DNA of 64,000 bases from Pseudomonadota bacterium (GCA_020161575.1 JAIUNR010000005.1:237147-301146); one strand, 5' to 3'; shown: positions 26,360 through 35,774, numbered from the stretch's first letter. The notes: generated by a model not told the origin, from the letters alone. Translations and numbers: made by a program.

Positions 26360-27532
26360 TCACAGGCCTTTGGAGAACAATTCACGCCCGATCAGCATCC
26401 GGCGGATCTCACTCGTTCCCGCGCCGATCTCATAGAGCTTGGCGTCGCGCATCACGCGCCCCGCCGGATATTCGTTGATATAGCCGTTGCCGCCCAGAAG
26501 CTGGATCGCATCAAGGGCGATCTTTGTGGCTTTCTCGGCCGAATAGAGGATCGCGCCGGCGGCATCCTCGCGCGTCGTCTCGCCGCGATCGCAGGCTTTC
26601 GCGACGGCATAGACATAGGCCTTGCAGGCATTCATGCCGACATACATATCCGCGACCTTGCCCTGCACGAGCTGGAACTCGCCGATCGATTTTCCGAACT
26701 GCTTGCGGTCATGGATATAGGGCATCACGATATCCATCGCCGCCTGCATCAGCCCGAGCGGGCCGCCGGAAAGCACCGCGCGCTCGTAATCGAGGCCCGA
26801 CATCAGGATCGCCGCGCCCTTCCCTTCGGCATCAAGGCGATTCTCTTCCGGCACCTCGCAATCCTGGAAGACCAGCTCGCCCGTCTCCGAGCCGCGCATG
26901 CCGAGCTTGTCGAGCTTCTGGGCGATCGAGAAACCCTTGAAGCCCTTCTCGACGATAAAGGCCGACATGCCTTTCGAACCCGCCGCAGGATCGGTCTTGG
27001 CGTAGACGATCAGCGTCTCGGCGGAAGGACCGTTGGTGATCCACATCTTCGAACCGTTGAGGATGTAGCGATCGCCCTGCTTCTCGGCCTTGAGCTTCAT
27101 CGAGACGACATCCGAGCCCGCGCCTGGCTCGCTCATCGCCAGCGCGCCGAGATGCTCGCCGGAGATCAGCTTGGGCAGGTAGCGCGCCTTCTGCTCCTTG
27201 CTGCCCCAGCGACGAAGCTGGTTGACGCAGAGATTCGAATGCGCGCCGTAGGACAACCCCACCGAGCCCGAGGCCCGCGAGATTTCCTCCATCGCCACGA
27301 CATGCTCGAGATAGCCGAGGCCGGTGCCGCCATCCTCCTCCGGCACGGTGATGCCATGCAGCCCCAGCGCCCCCATTTCCGGCCAGAGATGGCGCGGGAA
27401 CCAATCCTCGCGGTCTATCCTGTCCGCAAGCGGCGCGATCTTGTCCTGCGCGAAGCTCGCGACACTCTCGCGGATCGCATCCGCTGTTTCACCGAGATCA
27501 AAATTGAAGGGGTTCGCGGCATTGGGGATCAA
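26360..27532 (-). CDS. ivd: Isovaleryl-CoA dehydrogenase
   Basis: 390 residues. Oxidises isovaleryl-CoA to 3-methylcrotonyl-CoA with FAD, passing electrons to ETF; step three of leucine breakdown and the step before methylcrotonyl-CoA carboxylase. Acyl-CoA dehydrogenase signatures: [71 protein letters not shown]. The Glu in [19 protein letters not shown] sits where IVD, unlike other family members, has its catalytic base. mccB and mccA follow on the same strand, 3 and 9 kb away. Confidence 0.94.
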   Translation of the reverse strand: MIPNAANPFNFDLGETADAIRESVASFAQDKIAPLADRIDREDWFPRHLWPEMGALGLHGITVPEEDGGTGLGYLEHVVAMEEISRASGSVGLSYGAHSNLCVNQLRRWGSKEQKARYLPKLISGEHLGALAMSEPGAGSDVVSMKLKAEKQGDRYILNGSKMWITNGPSAETLIVYAKTDPAAGSKGMSAFIVEKGFKGFSIAQKLDKLGMRGSETGELVFQDCEVPEENRLDAEGKGAAILMSGLDYERAVLSGGPLGLMQAAMDIVMPYIHDRKQFGKSIGEFQLVQGKVADMYVGMNACKAYVYAVAKACDRGETTREDAAGAILYSAEKATKIALDAIQLLGGNGYINEYPAGRVMRDAKLYEIGAGTSEIRRMLIGRELFSKGL

Positions 27533-27710
27533 GGGAGCCTCCCGACTCTCGATTATGTCAACAATACTGCCATAAACCAGAGGCGATGCCTACACCAGAG
27601 GCCCTGCCGCCCGGTCGATCATAGAGCGCTAACCTTGCCACACGAGAGCTGCAAGGCCTTAACGTGCCGATGACCCGTTCTTGCTAAGCCATCCGGGTGA
27701 AAGGAATGTC

Positions 27711-29060
27711 ATGTCGGCGACAAAACACGCATGGGGAGCGGCGCGCGCAACGCGCCTGATGGCGGCACTCGCCGGACATGCGAACCGTCTGGGCGCCTAT
27801 ACGGCGCTTGCCATCCGCTTGGCCGCGGCCGGCCTTGCCTATCTGCTCCAGATCATCCTTGCCCGCGCACTCGGCGCGGATGGCTATGGTGCCTTCACCT
27901 TCGCCTGGAGCCTGGTGATGACCTTCGGCTTTCTGGCGACGTACGGATTCGGGCAGATCGCCGTGCGCTTCCTCGCCCAATATCACGAGCAGAACGCGCT
28001 CGCGCTGGCGCGCGGCTTCATTCTCAGCGGGATCGTGATCACCCTTGTCATGGCCGGCGCGCTGGGCGTGCTGGGCAGTTACCTCCTGCCGCTGGCCGCC
28101 CAGGCCTATGGCCCGACAACCGCGCGCGTGCTCGGCCTCGGCCTCTTCGCCCTGCCCTTCCTCGCCCTCACGGATTTCTTCGAAGGCATCGCCCGCGCAT
28201 TGGGCTGGCCGATCCGCGCGCTTGCACCGCCCTATCTCATCCGGCAGGGCATCCTCGTGCTGGCCTTGCTCGCCGCCATGGCTTTCGGCGGTCTTGTCCG
28301 CCCCGAATTCGCCATTCTGGCCGCGCTTGCCGCATCCGTGTTGGCACTGGCGGTGCAGATCGCGCTGATGGCGCCGGAAATGGTGCTGACTTTTCCCGGC
28401 CGCAGCCGGACCTATGCGTTCGGCGACTGGCGCCGCGCCGCGACCCCGACCTTCCTCGCCGATCTGGCGCAGCTCGCGCGGCAGAATATCGATCTGATCC
28501 TGCTCGGAATTTTCGCCCCCGTCGCGGTACTCGGCTTCTATTTCGCCGCGACACGGATCGCATCGCTGCTGGGGCTGGTGGATTTCTCGATCGGCGCCGC
28601 CTTCGGCCACCGCTTTGCCCGCGAGGCGAAGCCCGAGCGCACCGACAATGCCGCGATCGAGGCGCTTTTCCGCAAGGCGCGGATGGCGGGATTGCTGCCC
28701 GGCCTTGCCGTCGCCGCCATCCTGATCTGGCTCACTCCTTACATCATGATGCTGTTCGGCCCGGCTTTCGAAGCTTCGGTGCCCCCCGCGCGCATCCTTA
28801 TCCTCGCCGCATTGCTGCGCCTCGCGAACGGCCCGGCGGAGGATCTCCTCAACATGGCGGGCCATCCCGAGGCGGTCCTGCGCGGCAATGCAGCGGGCGC
28901 GGGGGCGATGTTCGTCGCCTGCCTCCTGCTCATTCCGTTCTTCCATGCCCATGGCGCGGCTCTGGGGGTCTTCGTCGGTACGCTCGCGAGCCTTTTCGTA
29001 CTCAACCGGAACATGGCGCATCATCTCGGTTTCGCACCGTTCCCGACAGGCCTGCGATGA
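27711..29060 (+). CDS. Oligosaccharide flippase family protein (Wzx-like)
   Basis: 449 residues from ATG 27711 (AAAGGA upstream), about 12-14 membrane segments. It resembles polysaccharide biosynthesis/export proteins of the MATE-like flippase superfamily (LAYLLQIILARALGADGYGAFTFAWSL at the start is typical of Wzx-type proteins). Flippases move lipid-linked sugar units across the inner membrane. The sugar is unknown. The stop overlaps the start of the next gene (ATGA at 29057), so flippase and acyltransferase are probably made and used together in making a surface polysaccharide. Confidence 0.85.
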   Translation: MSATKHAWGAARATRLMAALAGHANRLGAYTALAIRLAAAGLAYLLQIILARALGADGYGAFTFAWSLVMTFGFLATYGFGQIAVRFLAQYHEQNALALARGFILSGIVITLVMAGALGVLGSYLLPLAAQAYGPTTARVLGLGLFALPFLALTDFFEGIARALGWPIRALAPPYLIRQGILVLALLAAMAFGGLVRPEFAILAALAASVLALAVQIALMAPEMVLTFPGRSRTYAFGDWRRAATPTFLADLAQLARQNIDLILLGIFAPVAVLGFYFAATRIASLLGLVDFSIGAAFGHRFAREAKPERTDNAAIEALFRKARMAGLLPGLAVAAILIWLTPYIMMLFGPAFEASVPPARILILAALLRLANGPAEDLLNMAGHPEAVLRGNAAGAGAMFVACLLLIPFFHAHGAALGVFVGTLASLFVLNRNMAHHLGFAPFPTGLR

Positions 29061-30187
29061 GCGCCACCCGCTTCAGCGCGGAATGGCGTGACATACGCAC
29101 CCTCACCGAGCAGCGGGAGGCGTGGCAGCACCTCGCCGATAACGCGCTTGAGCCGAACCCGTTCTACGGCCTCTCCTTCCTCTCGGCCCTGCAGGGCAAC
29201 CTCTCACCGGAGCACCCGATTCGCGTCATCATGGTCTGCGATGGGCAAGGCCGGCTCGCCGGCTTGTTCCCCGTGGAACGCCCCTTCTTCGCCGATGGCC
29301 TGCTCGGGCGCGCATGGCGGATGCTCGGCGGCCCCTACCTGCCGCTGAGCACCCCGTTGATCGCGCGCGAAGCGCCCGAGGCCGTCATCATCGCCGCGCT
29401 CGATCTTCTCGCGAAAAGTCCCGGCCCCGATCTCCTGCTTTTCGGTTTCCTGCCGGAAAACCGCCCTGTCGCGCATCATCTCGGGAGGGTTCTCGCCGCA
29501 AGGGGCGCGCAAAGCCGCATCCTTCGCCGCATTGCCCGCGCGGCGGTCGAAACCGAACTCGACCTGGCGACATACCGCGCCCGCCTGTGGCCGCCGCGTC
29601 AGAACAAGGACCACGCCGCGCTTGCCCGCCGTTACGCCGCCTTGGGTACGCTCACAAGCCGGCGGATCGGCCCCGATGCCGCCGATTTCCCGGACCGGCT
29701 GGCGGATTTCCTCGTGCTCGAGGCGAAAGGCTGGAAGGGTGAGGCCGGCACCGCGCTGGCAAGCGACCCCAACCGCAGGGCTTTCGCTGAAGCGGCCTTC
29801 GCCGGGCCGGATGCGTCGCTCGCCATGCTGGAACTGAACGCGAAACCCATCGCGATGAGCCTCGATCTGGTCTCGCAAGGCGCCGGCTATTGCTTCAAGA
29901 CCGCGTATGATCCCGATTTTTCCCGCCTCGCGCCCGGGCGTTACCTCGACGGCGAGATCGTCGCGCATGGCGCGGGCGGACCGCTCCAGCGCCTCGATTC
30001 CTGCGCCGGACCGGGTCATCCGGTCGAGCGGAGCTGGCGCGAGCGCGAAGAGATCGTCGCCTTGCTCGCCAGCGTGACGGAGAGCGGCAAGCAACCCAGC
30101 CTGGGGCCGGTGGCATGGCGTTTCCGCTTGCGGGCCGAGATTTCCCGCCTGATGCACCCCAAGGGCTATACGACCCGGAAGGGGTGA
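29057..30187 (+). CDS. GNAT/BioF2-like acetyltransferase (CelD/BcsL type)
   Basis: 376 residues. Family PF13480 (acetyltransferase domain, often listed as cellulose/polysaccharide biosynthesis CelD). Seen: AWQHLADNALEPNPFYGLSFL at the start, KNHDALARRY-like segment (KDHAALARRYAALG), and LNAKPIAMSLDLVSQGAGYCFKTAYDPDFSRLAPG (split here into its two motifs), which is the acyl-CoA binding core of this family. The role is inferred: acylation of a polysaccharide precursor. Coupled to the flippase by a 4-base overlap and ending four bases before the convergent lysozyme gene. Confidence 0.85.
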   Translation: MSATRFSAEWRDIRTLTEQREAWQHLADNALEPNPFYGLSFLSALQGNLSPEHPIRVIMVCDGQGRLAGLFPVERPFFADGLLGRAWRMLGGPYLPLSTPLIAREAPEAVIIAALDLLAKSPGPDLLLFGFLPENRPVAHHLGRVLAARGAQSRILRRIARAAVETELDLATYRARLWPPRQNKDHAALARRYAALGTLTSRRIGPDAADFPDRLADFLVLEAKGWKGEAGTALASDPNRRAFAEAAFAGPDASLAMLELNAKPIAMSLDLVSQGAGYCFKTAYDPDFSRLAPGRYLDGEIVAHGAGGPLQRLDSCAGPGHPVERSWREREEIVALLASVTESGKQPSLGPVAWRFRLRAEISRLMHPKGYTTRKG

Positions 30188-30191
30188 GCGC

Positions 30192-31040
30192 TCATTCCGC
30201 CGGCGGTTCGGCCTCGTCATCGGCGCTGGCGACCTGACGCGGGCCAGCTCCATTCAGCGCGAGATAGCGGTTCCATTCCGTCCGCGTGCCGGCGAAGGCA
30301 TTGCGATCCACCGCACCCTTGATTCCGGGTATGCGTCCTGTGGTCGTGAACTGCCAGAGCTTCCAGTTGCGATTGTTGTAGCGCTCATGCGGCTCCGCAG
30401 CGACAGAGCGCAGCCAGAACGGATTGTCGTAATGGTGGCCTTCCAGCACATCGGCATGGAAGGGAATGTCAGTATAGATGATCGGCTTCTTGCCGGTATG
30501 CGCGGTCATTGCTTTCAGCATCACCGCGATCTTCTGGCGCGCAAGTTCGGGATCGATGCGCTTGGGGCAGGTTTTCGAATGGCCGTTCCATTCGACATCG
30601 AGCACCGGCGGCAGCGCATCCGCGTCGCGCGGCACATTCTGGCGGAACCAGGCTGCCTGCTCCTCGGCCGAGCGGCACCAGAACATGAAATGATAGGCCC
30701 CGCGCGGCACGCCGGCCCGGCGCGCGCCTTCCCAGTTCTCGCGGAAGCGTTCGTCGAGATGGTCGCCGCCCTCGGTGGCCTTGATGAACGCGAAGGCGGT
30801 GCCGGCGCGCTTGACCTCGTACCAGTCGATCTCGCCCTGCCATTTCGACACGTCGATGCCGTGAATGGGGAATTTATGCGCCTTCACCACGCCGGGATGC
30901 GGCTTGGCGTCGCTCTTGAGCGGGTAATGCGCGCGAAACTCGCCCGAGCCCCCGGCAGAACAGCCAGCAAGGAGGAAGGCTGCCGTCAAGGCGGTCAGCC
31001 CGGCGAAAAAGGATTTACGGGAGCGGGCGGCTTTGGTCAT
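30192..31040 (-). CDS. GH25 lysozyme, predicted lipoprotein
   Basis: 282 residues. A lipoprotein signal with lipobox LLAGC (Cys at about 26) anchors it to a membrane; it is followed by a glycoside hydrolase 25 domain that cuts the MurNAc-GlcNAc bond. Motifs: HGIDVSKWQGEIDW (first catalytic-site Asp), FAFIKATEG, GAYHFMFW and DVEWNG with the catalytic Asp/Glu pair. GH25 is commonest in phages and Firmicutes but well established in Rhizobiales. No holin or phage genes lie near, so a role in cell-wall remodelling is more likely than lysis. Confidence 0.92.
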   Translation of the reverse strand: MTKAARSRKSFFAGLTALTAAFLLAGCSAGGSGEFRAHYPLKSDAKPHPGVVKAHKFPIHGIDVSKWQGEIDWYEVKRAGTAFAFIKATEGGDHLDERFRENWEGARRAGVPRGAYHFMFWCRSAEEQAAWFRQNVPRDADALPPVLDVEWNGHSKTCPKRIDPELARQKIAVMLKAMTAHTGKKPIIYTDIPFHADVLEGHHYDNPFWLRSVAAEPHERYNNRNWKLWQFTTTGRIPGIKGAVDRNAFAGTRTEWNRYLALNGAGPRQVASADDEAEPPAE

Positions 31041-31146
31041 TCTGTCACCCTGCCAATATTCAGGAGTTTATCCGTTTCACGCATTCCGGCAAGGCGCTCG
31101 CGCGCCGCCGAGGTGAGGCGATAAGCCCCGATTTCACTGACAAAAG

Positions 31147-31181
31147 ATTAAAACCGCGTGGAAAAGTTTACTTAACGCGGC
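31147..31181 (-). terminator. Probable terminator after mgtE
   Basis: On the minus strand CCGCGT and ACGCGG pair across a 15-base loop and are followed by TTTTAATC, 11 bases beyond the mgtE stop codon. The long loop makes it a moderate rather than strong terminator. Confidence 0.6.
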
Positions 31182-31191
31182 GCCTTTCACT

Positions 31192-32616
31192 TCATCCGAG
31201 CCCGAACCACAGGGTCGCGACGCCGAGAAAGGCAAAAAAGCCGATGATATCGGTCACCGTCGTGACGAAAGGCCCGGAAGCCACGGCGGGATCGACATCG
31301 AAACGGTCGAGCGCCAGCGGAATGACAACCCCAGCCAACCCCGCCGCCGTGAGATTGACGATGATCGCGATGCCGATCACGAAACCCAGCTCGATATTGG
31401 AGAACCAGAAGGCCGCGACCAGCCCGAGCAGCAGCGCGAAGGCGCAGCCATTCAGGAAGCCGACGAGAATCTCGCGCCGCACGATGCGCGGCGCGTTGCC
31501 CAGGCCAAGCGCGCGGGTCGCGAGCGCGCGCACGGCGACCGTCATGGTCTGCGTGCCGGCATTGCCGCCCTGGCTTGCGACGATGGGCATGAGCACCGCG
31601 AGCGCCACCATCTTTTCCAGCGATCCCTTGAAAAGCCCGATGACAGCGGCCGCCACCAGCGCCGTCAGCATGTTGACGAAAAGCCACGAGAAGCGGGCCT
31701 TGGTGGTTTCGAGCACCGAATCCGAGAGTTCCTCATCCGCCGCGACACCGCCGAGCGCGCGGATCTCGGCATCCGCCTCCTCGTCGATGATATCGACGAT
31801 ATCGTCGAAGGTGAGCACGCCGACGAGCCTCTGCGCCTCGTCCACGACCGGAATCGAGACGAGGTTGTAGCGCTTGAACAGCTCGGCCACCTCGCGCTGA
31901 TCATCGGTGGCCTGCGCGACATGATCGGCTTCGAGCATGATCTTTTCGATCTTCACCGGACGCTTCGAGCGCAGGAGCCGGTTGAGCGGCACATGGCCGG
32001 TGATCCGCCCCGCCGGATCGATCACATAAAGCTCGTAGAATTCATCCGGCAGGTCGGAGGTATCGCGCAGATGGTCTATCGTCTGCCCGACCGTCCAGAA
32101 AGGCGGCGCGGCGATGAAATCGGTCTGCATGAGACGACCGGCGGAATCCTCGGGATAGTCGAGGCTGCGCTCAAGCGCGACGCGCTCCGGCGCCGGCAGC
32201 TTGGCGAGAACCTCCTCCTTGTCCTCGGGTTCGAGATCTTCGAGGATGTAGACCGCATCGTCCGAATCGAGATCGCGCACGCCCTCGGCGATCTTCTCGT
32301 TCGGGATTTCCTCGAGCAGCTCCTCACGGACGATGTCCTCGACCTCGGTGAGCGCGGCATAGTCGAAATCCGCGCCCATGATCGCGACGAGGCGCGGGCG
32401 CTCCTCCTGGTCGAGCGCTTCGATCAGATCGCCCAGATCCGCCTCGTAGAGATCGCCCGCCAACGCATTGAGCGCGACGCGGTCCTCGGCCTTGATCGCG
32501 GCCCGAATCGCGGACAGGAATTCAGGACGGATCTCGCCCTCCTCGTCGCGGATATCCGCGGCAAGATCGGCCTGCGCACGCGCGAGATCGGTGGCGGTTT
32601 CGGGCATGGTCACCAT
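31192..32616 (-). CDS. mgtE: Magnesium transporter MgtE
   Basis: 474 residues from ATG 32616 (ATG 32607 is also possible; no strong ribosome binding site favours either). MgtE is a Mg2+-gated channel. Acidic N-domain (about 40-150), paired CBS domains (about 150-275, with YVIDPAGRITGHVPLNRLL and VVDEAQRLVGVLTFDDIVDI), the plug helix, then five membrane helices (WLFVNMLTALVAAAVIGLF, MPIVASQGGNAGTQT with the conserved pore motif, and others). All landmark regions are intact. Confidence 0.95.
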   Translation of the reverse strand: MVTMPETATDLARAQADLAADIRDEEGEIRPEFLSAIRAAIKAEDRVALNALAGDLYEADLGDLIEALDQEERPRLVAIMGADFDYAALTEVEDIVREELLEEIPNEKIAEGVRDLDSDDAVYILEDLEPEDKEEVLAKLPAPERVALERSLDYPEDSAGRLMQTDFIAAPPFWTVGQTIDHLRDTSDLPDEFYELYVIDPAGRITGHVPLNRLLRSKRPVKIEKIMLEADHVAQATDDQREVAELFKRYNLVSIPVVDEAQRLVGVLTFDDIVDIIDEEADAEIRALGGVAADEELSDSVLETTKARFSWLFVNMLTALVAAAVIGLFKGSLEKMVALAVLMPIVASQGGNAGTQTMTVAVRALATRALGLGNAPRIVRREILVGFLNGCAFALLLGLVAAFWFSNIELGFVIGIAIIVNLTAAGLAGVVIPLALDRFDVDPAVASGPFVTTVTDIIGFFAFLGVATLWFGLG

Positions 32617-32720
32617 CGGACAGGGTCGAGCGGAATGAAAGCGGCGCGCGCCTTTTTTCTGTCTTAGAAAGCCCGCCCGGTTTTGCAAAGCCAAGATTGG
32701 CGAAGGAAGATGAGCATTCG

Positions 32721-33482
32721 ATGAACCATTACCTCCTCCGCAAGCGCGCCTCTCTTTACGCCCTCATGGCGCTGACCGCGCTTCTCGGCGCAGCGGGCGC
32801 TGGCGCAGCGCCTTGCCCGCCCGGCGCGCTCGGCACCCACCGGGTTCAGGTGGTCGCGCCCGATCCGGCCGCGCGCTTCGGATTGAAGAGCTACGACAAG
32901 ACCCTGCCGCTCGGCGAAAAGGAAGTCGTGCTGACCTTCGATGATGGCCCCCTGCCCGGCCCCACCGACGCCGTCCTGGCGGCTTTGGAGAAGGAATGCG
33001 TGCGCGCCACCTTCTTCCTGATCGGTCGCAATGCGAAAGCCGCGCCGCATCTTGCCCGGAGAATCGCGGAGGCGGGCCACACCCTCGCCAATCACTCGAT
33101 GACCCATCCCTGGACGATGCGACAGATGGACCACGATGCGGCGTGGCGGAACATCATGGAAGGACAGGCCGCCATCGAATCGGCGGCAGGAAAGCGGATC
33201 GCGCCGTTCTTCCGCTTTCCCGGCTTCGCGGATACGCCGGCGCTGCTCGAATCGCTCGCCGGCGCGGGAATCGTGGTCATGGGCACGGATATCTGGGCCA
33301 GCGACTGGAACGTGATGAGCCCCGAGCGCCAGCTTCGCCTGACCATGCGCCGGCTCGAACGCGCGGGAAGCGGAATCGTCCTCTTCCACGACACCAAGAG
33401 CCAGACCGCAGCCATGCTGCCCGCTTTCCTGCGCGCGTTGGCGGAGGGGGGCTGGCGCGTCGTGCATATTGTGGGGCCTTGA
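32721..33482 (+). CDS. Exported polysaccharide deacetylase
   Basis: 253 residues from ATG 32721, preferred over TTG 32697 because of AAGGAAG upstream. It has a signal peptide (LYALMALTALLGAAGAGAAP) and a NodB-homology domain: VVLTFDDGPLPGPT (metal-binding Asp pair), HSMTHPWTM (His-x3-His), FFRFPGFADT and VLFHDTKSQTAAMLP. It removes acetyl groups from a cell-wall or secreted polysaccharide; the exact substrate is unknown. It is divergent from mgtE and ends at a clear terminator. Confidence 0.93.
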   Translation: MNHYLLRKRASLYALMALTALLGAAGAGAAPCPPGALGTHRVQVVAPDPAARFGLKSYDKTLPLGEKEVVLTFDDGPLPGPTDAVLAALEKECVRATFFLIGRNAKAAPHLARRIAEAGHTLANHSMTHPWTMRQMDHDAAWRNIMEGQAAIESAAGKRIAPFFRFPGFADTPALLESLAGAGIVVMGTDIWASDWNVMSPERQLRLTMRRLERAGSGIVLFHDTKSQTAAMLPAFLRALAEGGWRVVHIVGP

Positions 33483-33502
33483 GGCTTTCCGGCCTGAAAC
33501 GC

Positions 33503-33528
33503 AAAAACCCGGCATTGCCGGGTTTTGA
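33503..33528. terminator. Terminator between deacetylase gene and tRNA-Leu
   Basis: AACCCGGC/GCCGGGTT stem with a three-base loop, flanked by A-run and TTTT, so it can act on both strands. It ends the deacetylase transcript and the tRNA transcript coming from the other side. Confidence 0.9.
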
Positions 33529-33551
33529 AGCACCAATCCGAAGAGAGGAAA

Positions 33552-33636
33552 TGGTGCGGACGAGAGGACTCGAACCTCCACGGTGTTACCCACTAGCACC
33601 TCAAGCTAGCGCGTCTACCAATTCCGCCACGACCGC
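33552..33636 (-). tRNA. tRNA-Leu (anticodon GAG)
   Basis: 85 bases including an encoded CCA (33552-33554). The 5' end is GCGGTCGTGG, the D-arm region reads GGAATTGGTAGACGCG, the anticodon arm is CTAGC-TTGAGGT-GCTAG giving anticodon GAG, the long variable arm expected of class II tRNA follows, and the T arm holds GGTTCGAGTCC. The discriminator is A, as required for leucine. One mismatch (T5/T68) is present in the acceptor stem. Confidence 0.95.
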
Positions 33637-33758
33637 ACACCGACCGAACCCCGTGGGGCCTTGGCCGAGGCGCGCTCTCTAACAAGGCCCGCACGGGATA
33701 GCAAGCCTCAAGAGCGCGCCCGCTCGATTTTTATTTGCGTCGCCCCCGAACCCGCCGA

Positions 33759-34052
33759 TCAGCCCGCGTCCGGCGCGGAGTGGCGGGGGAAAGCCTTCTC
33801 GACTTCCGGCCGGCGCGTGAGGCTCGTGATCTCGACCTGAATCCGCTTGCCCTGCACGATCACCTGCCCGCGCGCGACGGGAAAATCATTGGCGAGGATC
33901 TCGACCTCATCGTTCTCGTTCGCATCGAGTTCGATCACCGCGCCGCGCCCCATGCGCAGAAGGTGATGAATCGGCATGCGCGAGCGCCCGATCACAACCG
34001 AGATCTCGACCTCAACCCTATCAACCGTGTTGGTGCGTTCCTCGCCCGACAT
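33759..34052 (-). CDS. fliN: FliN/SpoA-domain protein, isolated
   Basis: 97 residues from ATG 34052 with AGGAAGG eight bases upstream. It is a single SpoA/SURF1 domain as in the flagellar switch protein Fli[61 protein letters not shown]. FliN forms the cytoplasmic C ring with FliM and FliG. The classical FliN N-terminal extension is absent, and no flagellar or type III secretion gene is near, so it may be a motor part encoded apart or a relative with another job. It is divergent from lipB. Confidence 0.85.
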   Translation of the reverse strand: MSGEERTNTVDRVEVEISVVIGRSRMPIHHLLRMGRGAVIELDANENDEVEILANDFPVARGQVIVQGKRIQVEITSLTRRPEVEKAFPRHSAPDAG

Positions 34053-34149
34053 CTGTACGATACCTTCCTGCCTCAGCCTGATCCGGCAGCCCTTTCCCGC
34101 TTTCAGCGAGACTCGGGTTGACCGGGCAATTTCTGCCCATCTATGTCCC

Positions 34150-34854
34150 ATGAACATGGTCAACAGCTCGTTAACACCGCCGCTTTTCCCGCGCCTCGCC
34201 CCCGATCCGCTCGGGCCCGTGGAATGGATCACACCCGCCAGCCCAATGGGCTACGAGGAGGCTGTCGCCTTCATGGAGGCGCGCGCAGCGGCAATCGCCG
34301 GCGGGCAGGCGCGCGAGGCCGTACTGCTGGTGGAACACCCGCCACTTTACACGGCCGGCACCAGCGCGAAGCCGGGAGATCTCGTCTCGGCACGCTTTCC
34401 CGTCTTCGAAACCGGGCGCGGCGGGCAGTTCACCTATCACGGGCCCGGCCAGCGGGTGGCCTATGTAATGCTTGATCTGAAAGCGCGCAGGCAGGATGTC
34501 CGCGCCTTCGTGAGCGCGCTCGAGGCCTGGATCATCGAGACGCTTGCTTCCTACAGCCTGCGCGGCTTCACGGATCCCGAACGCGTCGGCGTCTGGGTGA
34601 AGCGCCCGGACAAGGGAGAAGGATTCGAGGACAAGATCGCCGCGATCGGCATCCGGCTGCGGCGATGGGTTTCGTTCCACGGCATCTCGCTCAATGTCGA
34701 GCCGGATCTGACGCATTTCGACGGAATCATCGCCTGCGGCATCCGGGAGGCGCGCTACGGCGTGACCTCGCTGGTGGATCTGGGCATTCCCGTGACGATG
34801 CCGGAGGCGGATATGGCGCTACGGGCAGCTTTCACCCGCATTTTCGGGGCGTGA
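34150..34854 (+). CDS. lipB: Lipoyl(octanoyl) transferase LipB
   Basis: 234 residues from ATG 34150. Moves octanoyl from acyl carrier protein to the lipoyl domains of dehydrogenase complexes. Family motifs: [23 protein letters not shown], the catalytic Lys162 in [20 protein letters not shown] and the catalytic Cys196 in DGIIACGI. The 3' end overlaps the gamma-glutamylcyclotransferase-like gene on the other strand by 36 bases. It is divergent from the fliN-like gene across 97 bases. Confidence 0.96.
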   Translation: MNMVNSSLTPPLFPRLAPDPLGPVEWITPASPMGYEEAVAFMEARAAAIAGGQAREAVLLVEHPPLYTAGTSAKPGDLVSARFPVFETGRGGQFTYHGPGQRVAYVMLDLKARRQDVRAFVSALEAWIIETLASYSLRGFTDPERVGVWVKRPDKGEGFEDKIAAIGIRLRRWVSFHGISLNVEPDLTHFDGIIACGIREARYGVTSLVDLGIPVTMPEADMALRAAFTRIFGA

Positions 34855-35280
34855 GCGCACACCATTCCCCCAAACCATCAGTGCGCGCCGATACGAATCG
34901 GGGAAGCCCTCTGCCTCGACCGCGGCAAGGACGTTCTCGAGATAGCCCGGCACCGGCCGCCCCGGCGCCGAATCGGCGGCGACATAGAGCAGAGCGCGCC
35001 GGGCGCCCCCCGCAATCACCACAGGCTGGTTGATCTTGAGATAAAGCCCGCGATCCACTTCCTCGAACTTGTCGAGAGCACGCAGATCCGCCAGCGAGGC
35101 ATCCCACAGCAATCCATGGACCTCTGCGCTCGGATCGCGGGTCACGCTGGCATAGCCACAGCGCGCGATGATGAAACGGTGCCGTTTGAGGATTGCCGGC
35201 GCGATCAGGCGTGCCTGCGGTGCACGCCGAGCCATCGCGGCCCGATCCATGTTTGCGCCATAGGCAAAGTAAAGCGGCAT
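34819..35280 (-). CDS. Gamma-glutamylcyclotransferase family protein
   Basis: 153 residues from ATG 35280 with a GGGGGAAGG ribosome binding site. Gamma-glutamylcyclotransferase-like fold: YFAYGANMD is the substrate-binding YGxxN motif, and the Glu in [12 protein letters not shown] sits at the catalytic position. Members release 5-oxoproline from gamma-glutamyl amino acids; whether this one does is not known. Its last 36 bases are antisense to the lipB 3' end, so the two messages can base-pair. Confidence 0.88.
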   Translation of the reverse strand: MPLYFAYGANMDRAAMARRAPQARLIAPAILKRHRFIIARCGYASVTRDPSAEVHGLLWDASLADLRALDKFEEVDRGLYLKINQPVVIAGGARRALLYVAADSAPGRPVPGYLENVLAAVEAEGFPDSYRRALMVWGNGVRSRPENAGESCP

Positions 35281-35348
35281 GGCCTTCCCCCCGCCCCATT
35301 CCTTATGGAGCGATCGTGAAGAGCGCAATCGCAGACCTCGACAGCCGG

Positions 35349-35774
35349 TCAGGCCGCGTGTTCAAAAAGCGCGAGACGGTTCTTCGCGAGTTTCATCGCG
35401 AGGGCGGTAAGCCGCTCCGGGACATCGCCGATCTCGCGGATCAGCGCGAAAAGCAGGGCCGGAACCGAGGGGGAAGGCGCATCCGAGGTCACGGCAAGGA
35501 ACCAGTCGAGATCGCTCTCGCCGATGTTTCCCCAGGGCTGCGAGCGCCAGACGAGAAATTCAACCATGCTCTCGACGAAATAGGCGGTCCATTCCGTATC
35601 GTCGCGCCCGTTCGTGTGGTCGAGCATGACAAGGAACTCGGCTTCCTCGCGGCTATTGATGACGGAGAAGGAGCGGATGTCGAGCGCAACGGCTCCCGCC
35701 GCATCAAGCCCCTGGGCTTCGCCGAATTCGGCCGGTTCAACCGGCCGCTGCGCCGCGCTCACCATAATATCCAT
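35349..35774 (-). CDS. Conserved hypothetical protein
   Basis: 141 residues from ATG 35774 (ATG 35765 is possible; an in-frame ATG at 35957 would add about 60 residues). No domain of known function is recognised. It is acidic and Trp-rich in the middle (WTAYFVESMVEFLVW, WGNIGESDLDWFLAV), with a pattern I recall from conserved alphaproteobacterial hypotheticals: 'INSREEAEFLVMLDHTNGRDD' then 'W..yFVe.m..fL'. No signal peptide. It is followed by the gamma-glutamylcyclotransferase gene on the same strand, 68 bases away, and faces the dipeptidase gene across a 314-base gap. Confidence 0.65.
   Translation of the reverse strand: MDIMVSAAQRPVEPAEFGEAQGLDAAGAVALDIRSFSVINSREEAEFLVMLDHTNGRDDTEWTAYFVESMVEFLVWRSQPWGNIGESDLDWFLAVTSDAPSPSVPALLFALIREIGDVPERLTALAMKLAKNRLALFEHAA

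Noticed and set aside
30192-31040. GH25 lysozyme as a sign of a prophage
   Set aside because: It has a lipoprotein signal and sits among housekeeping genes, with no other phage-like gene in the window.
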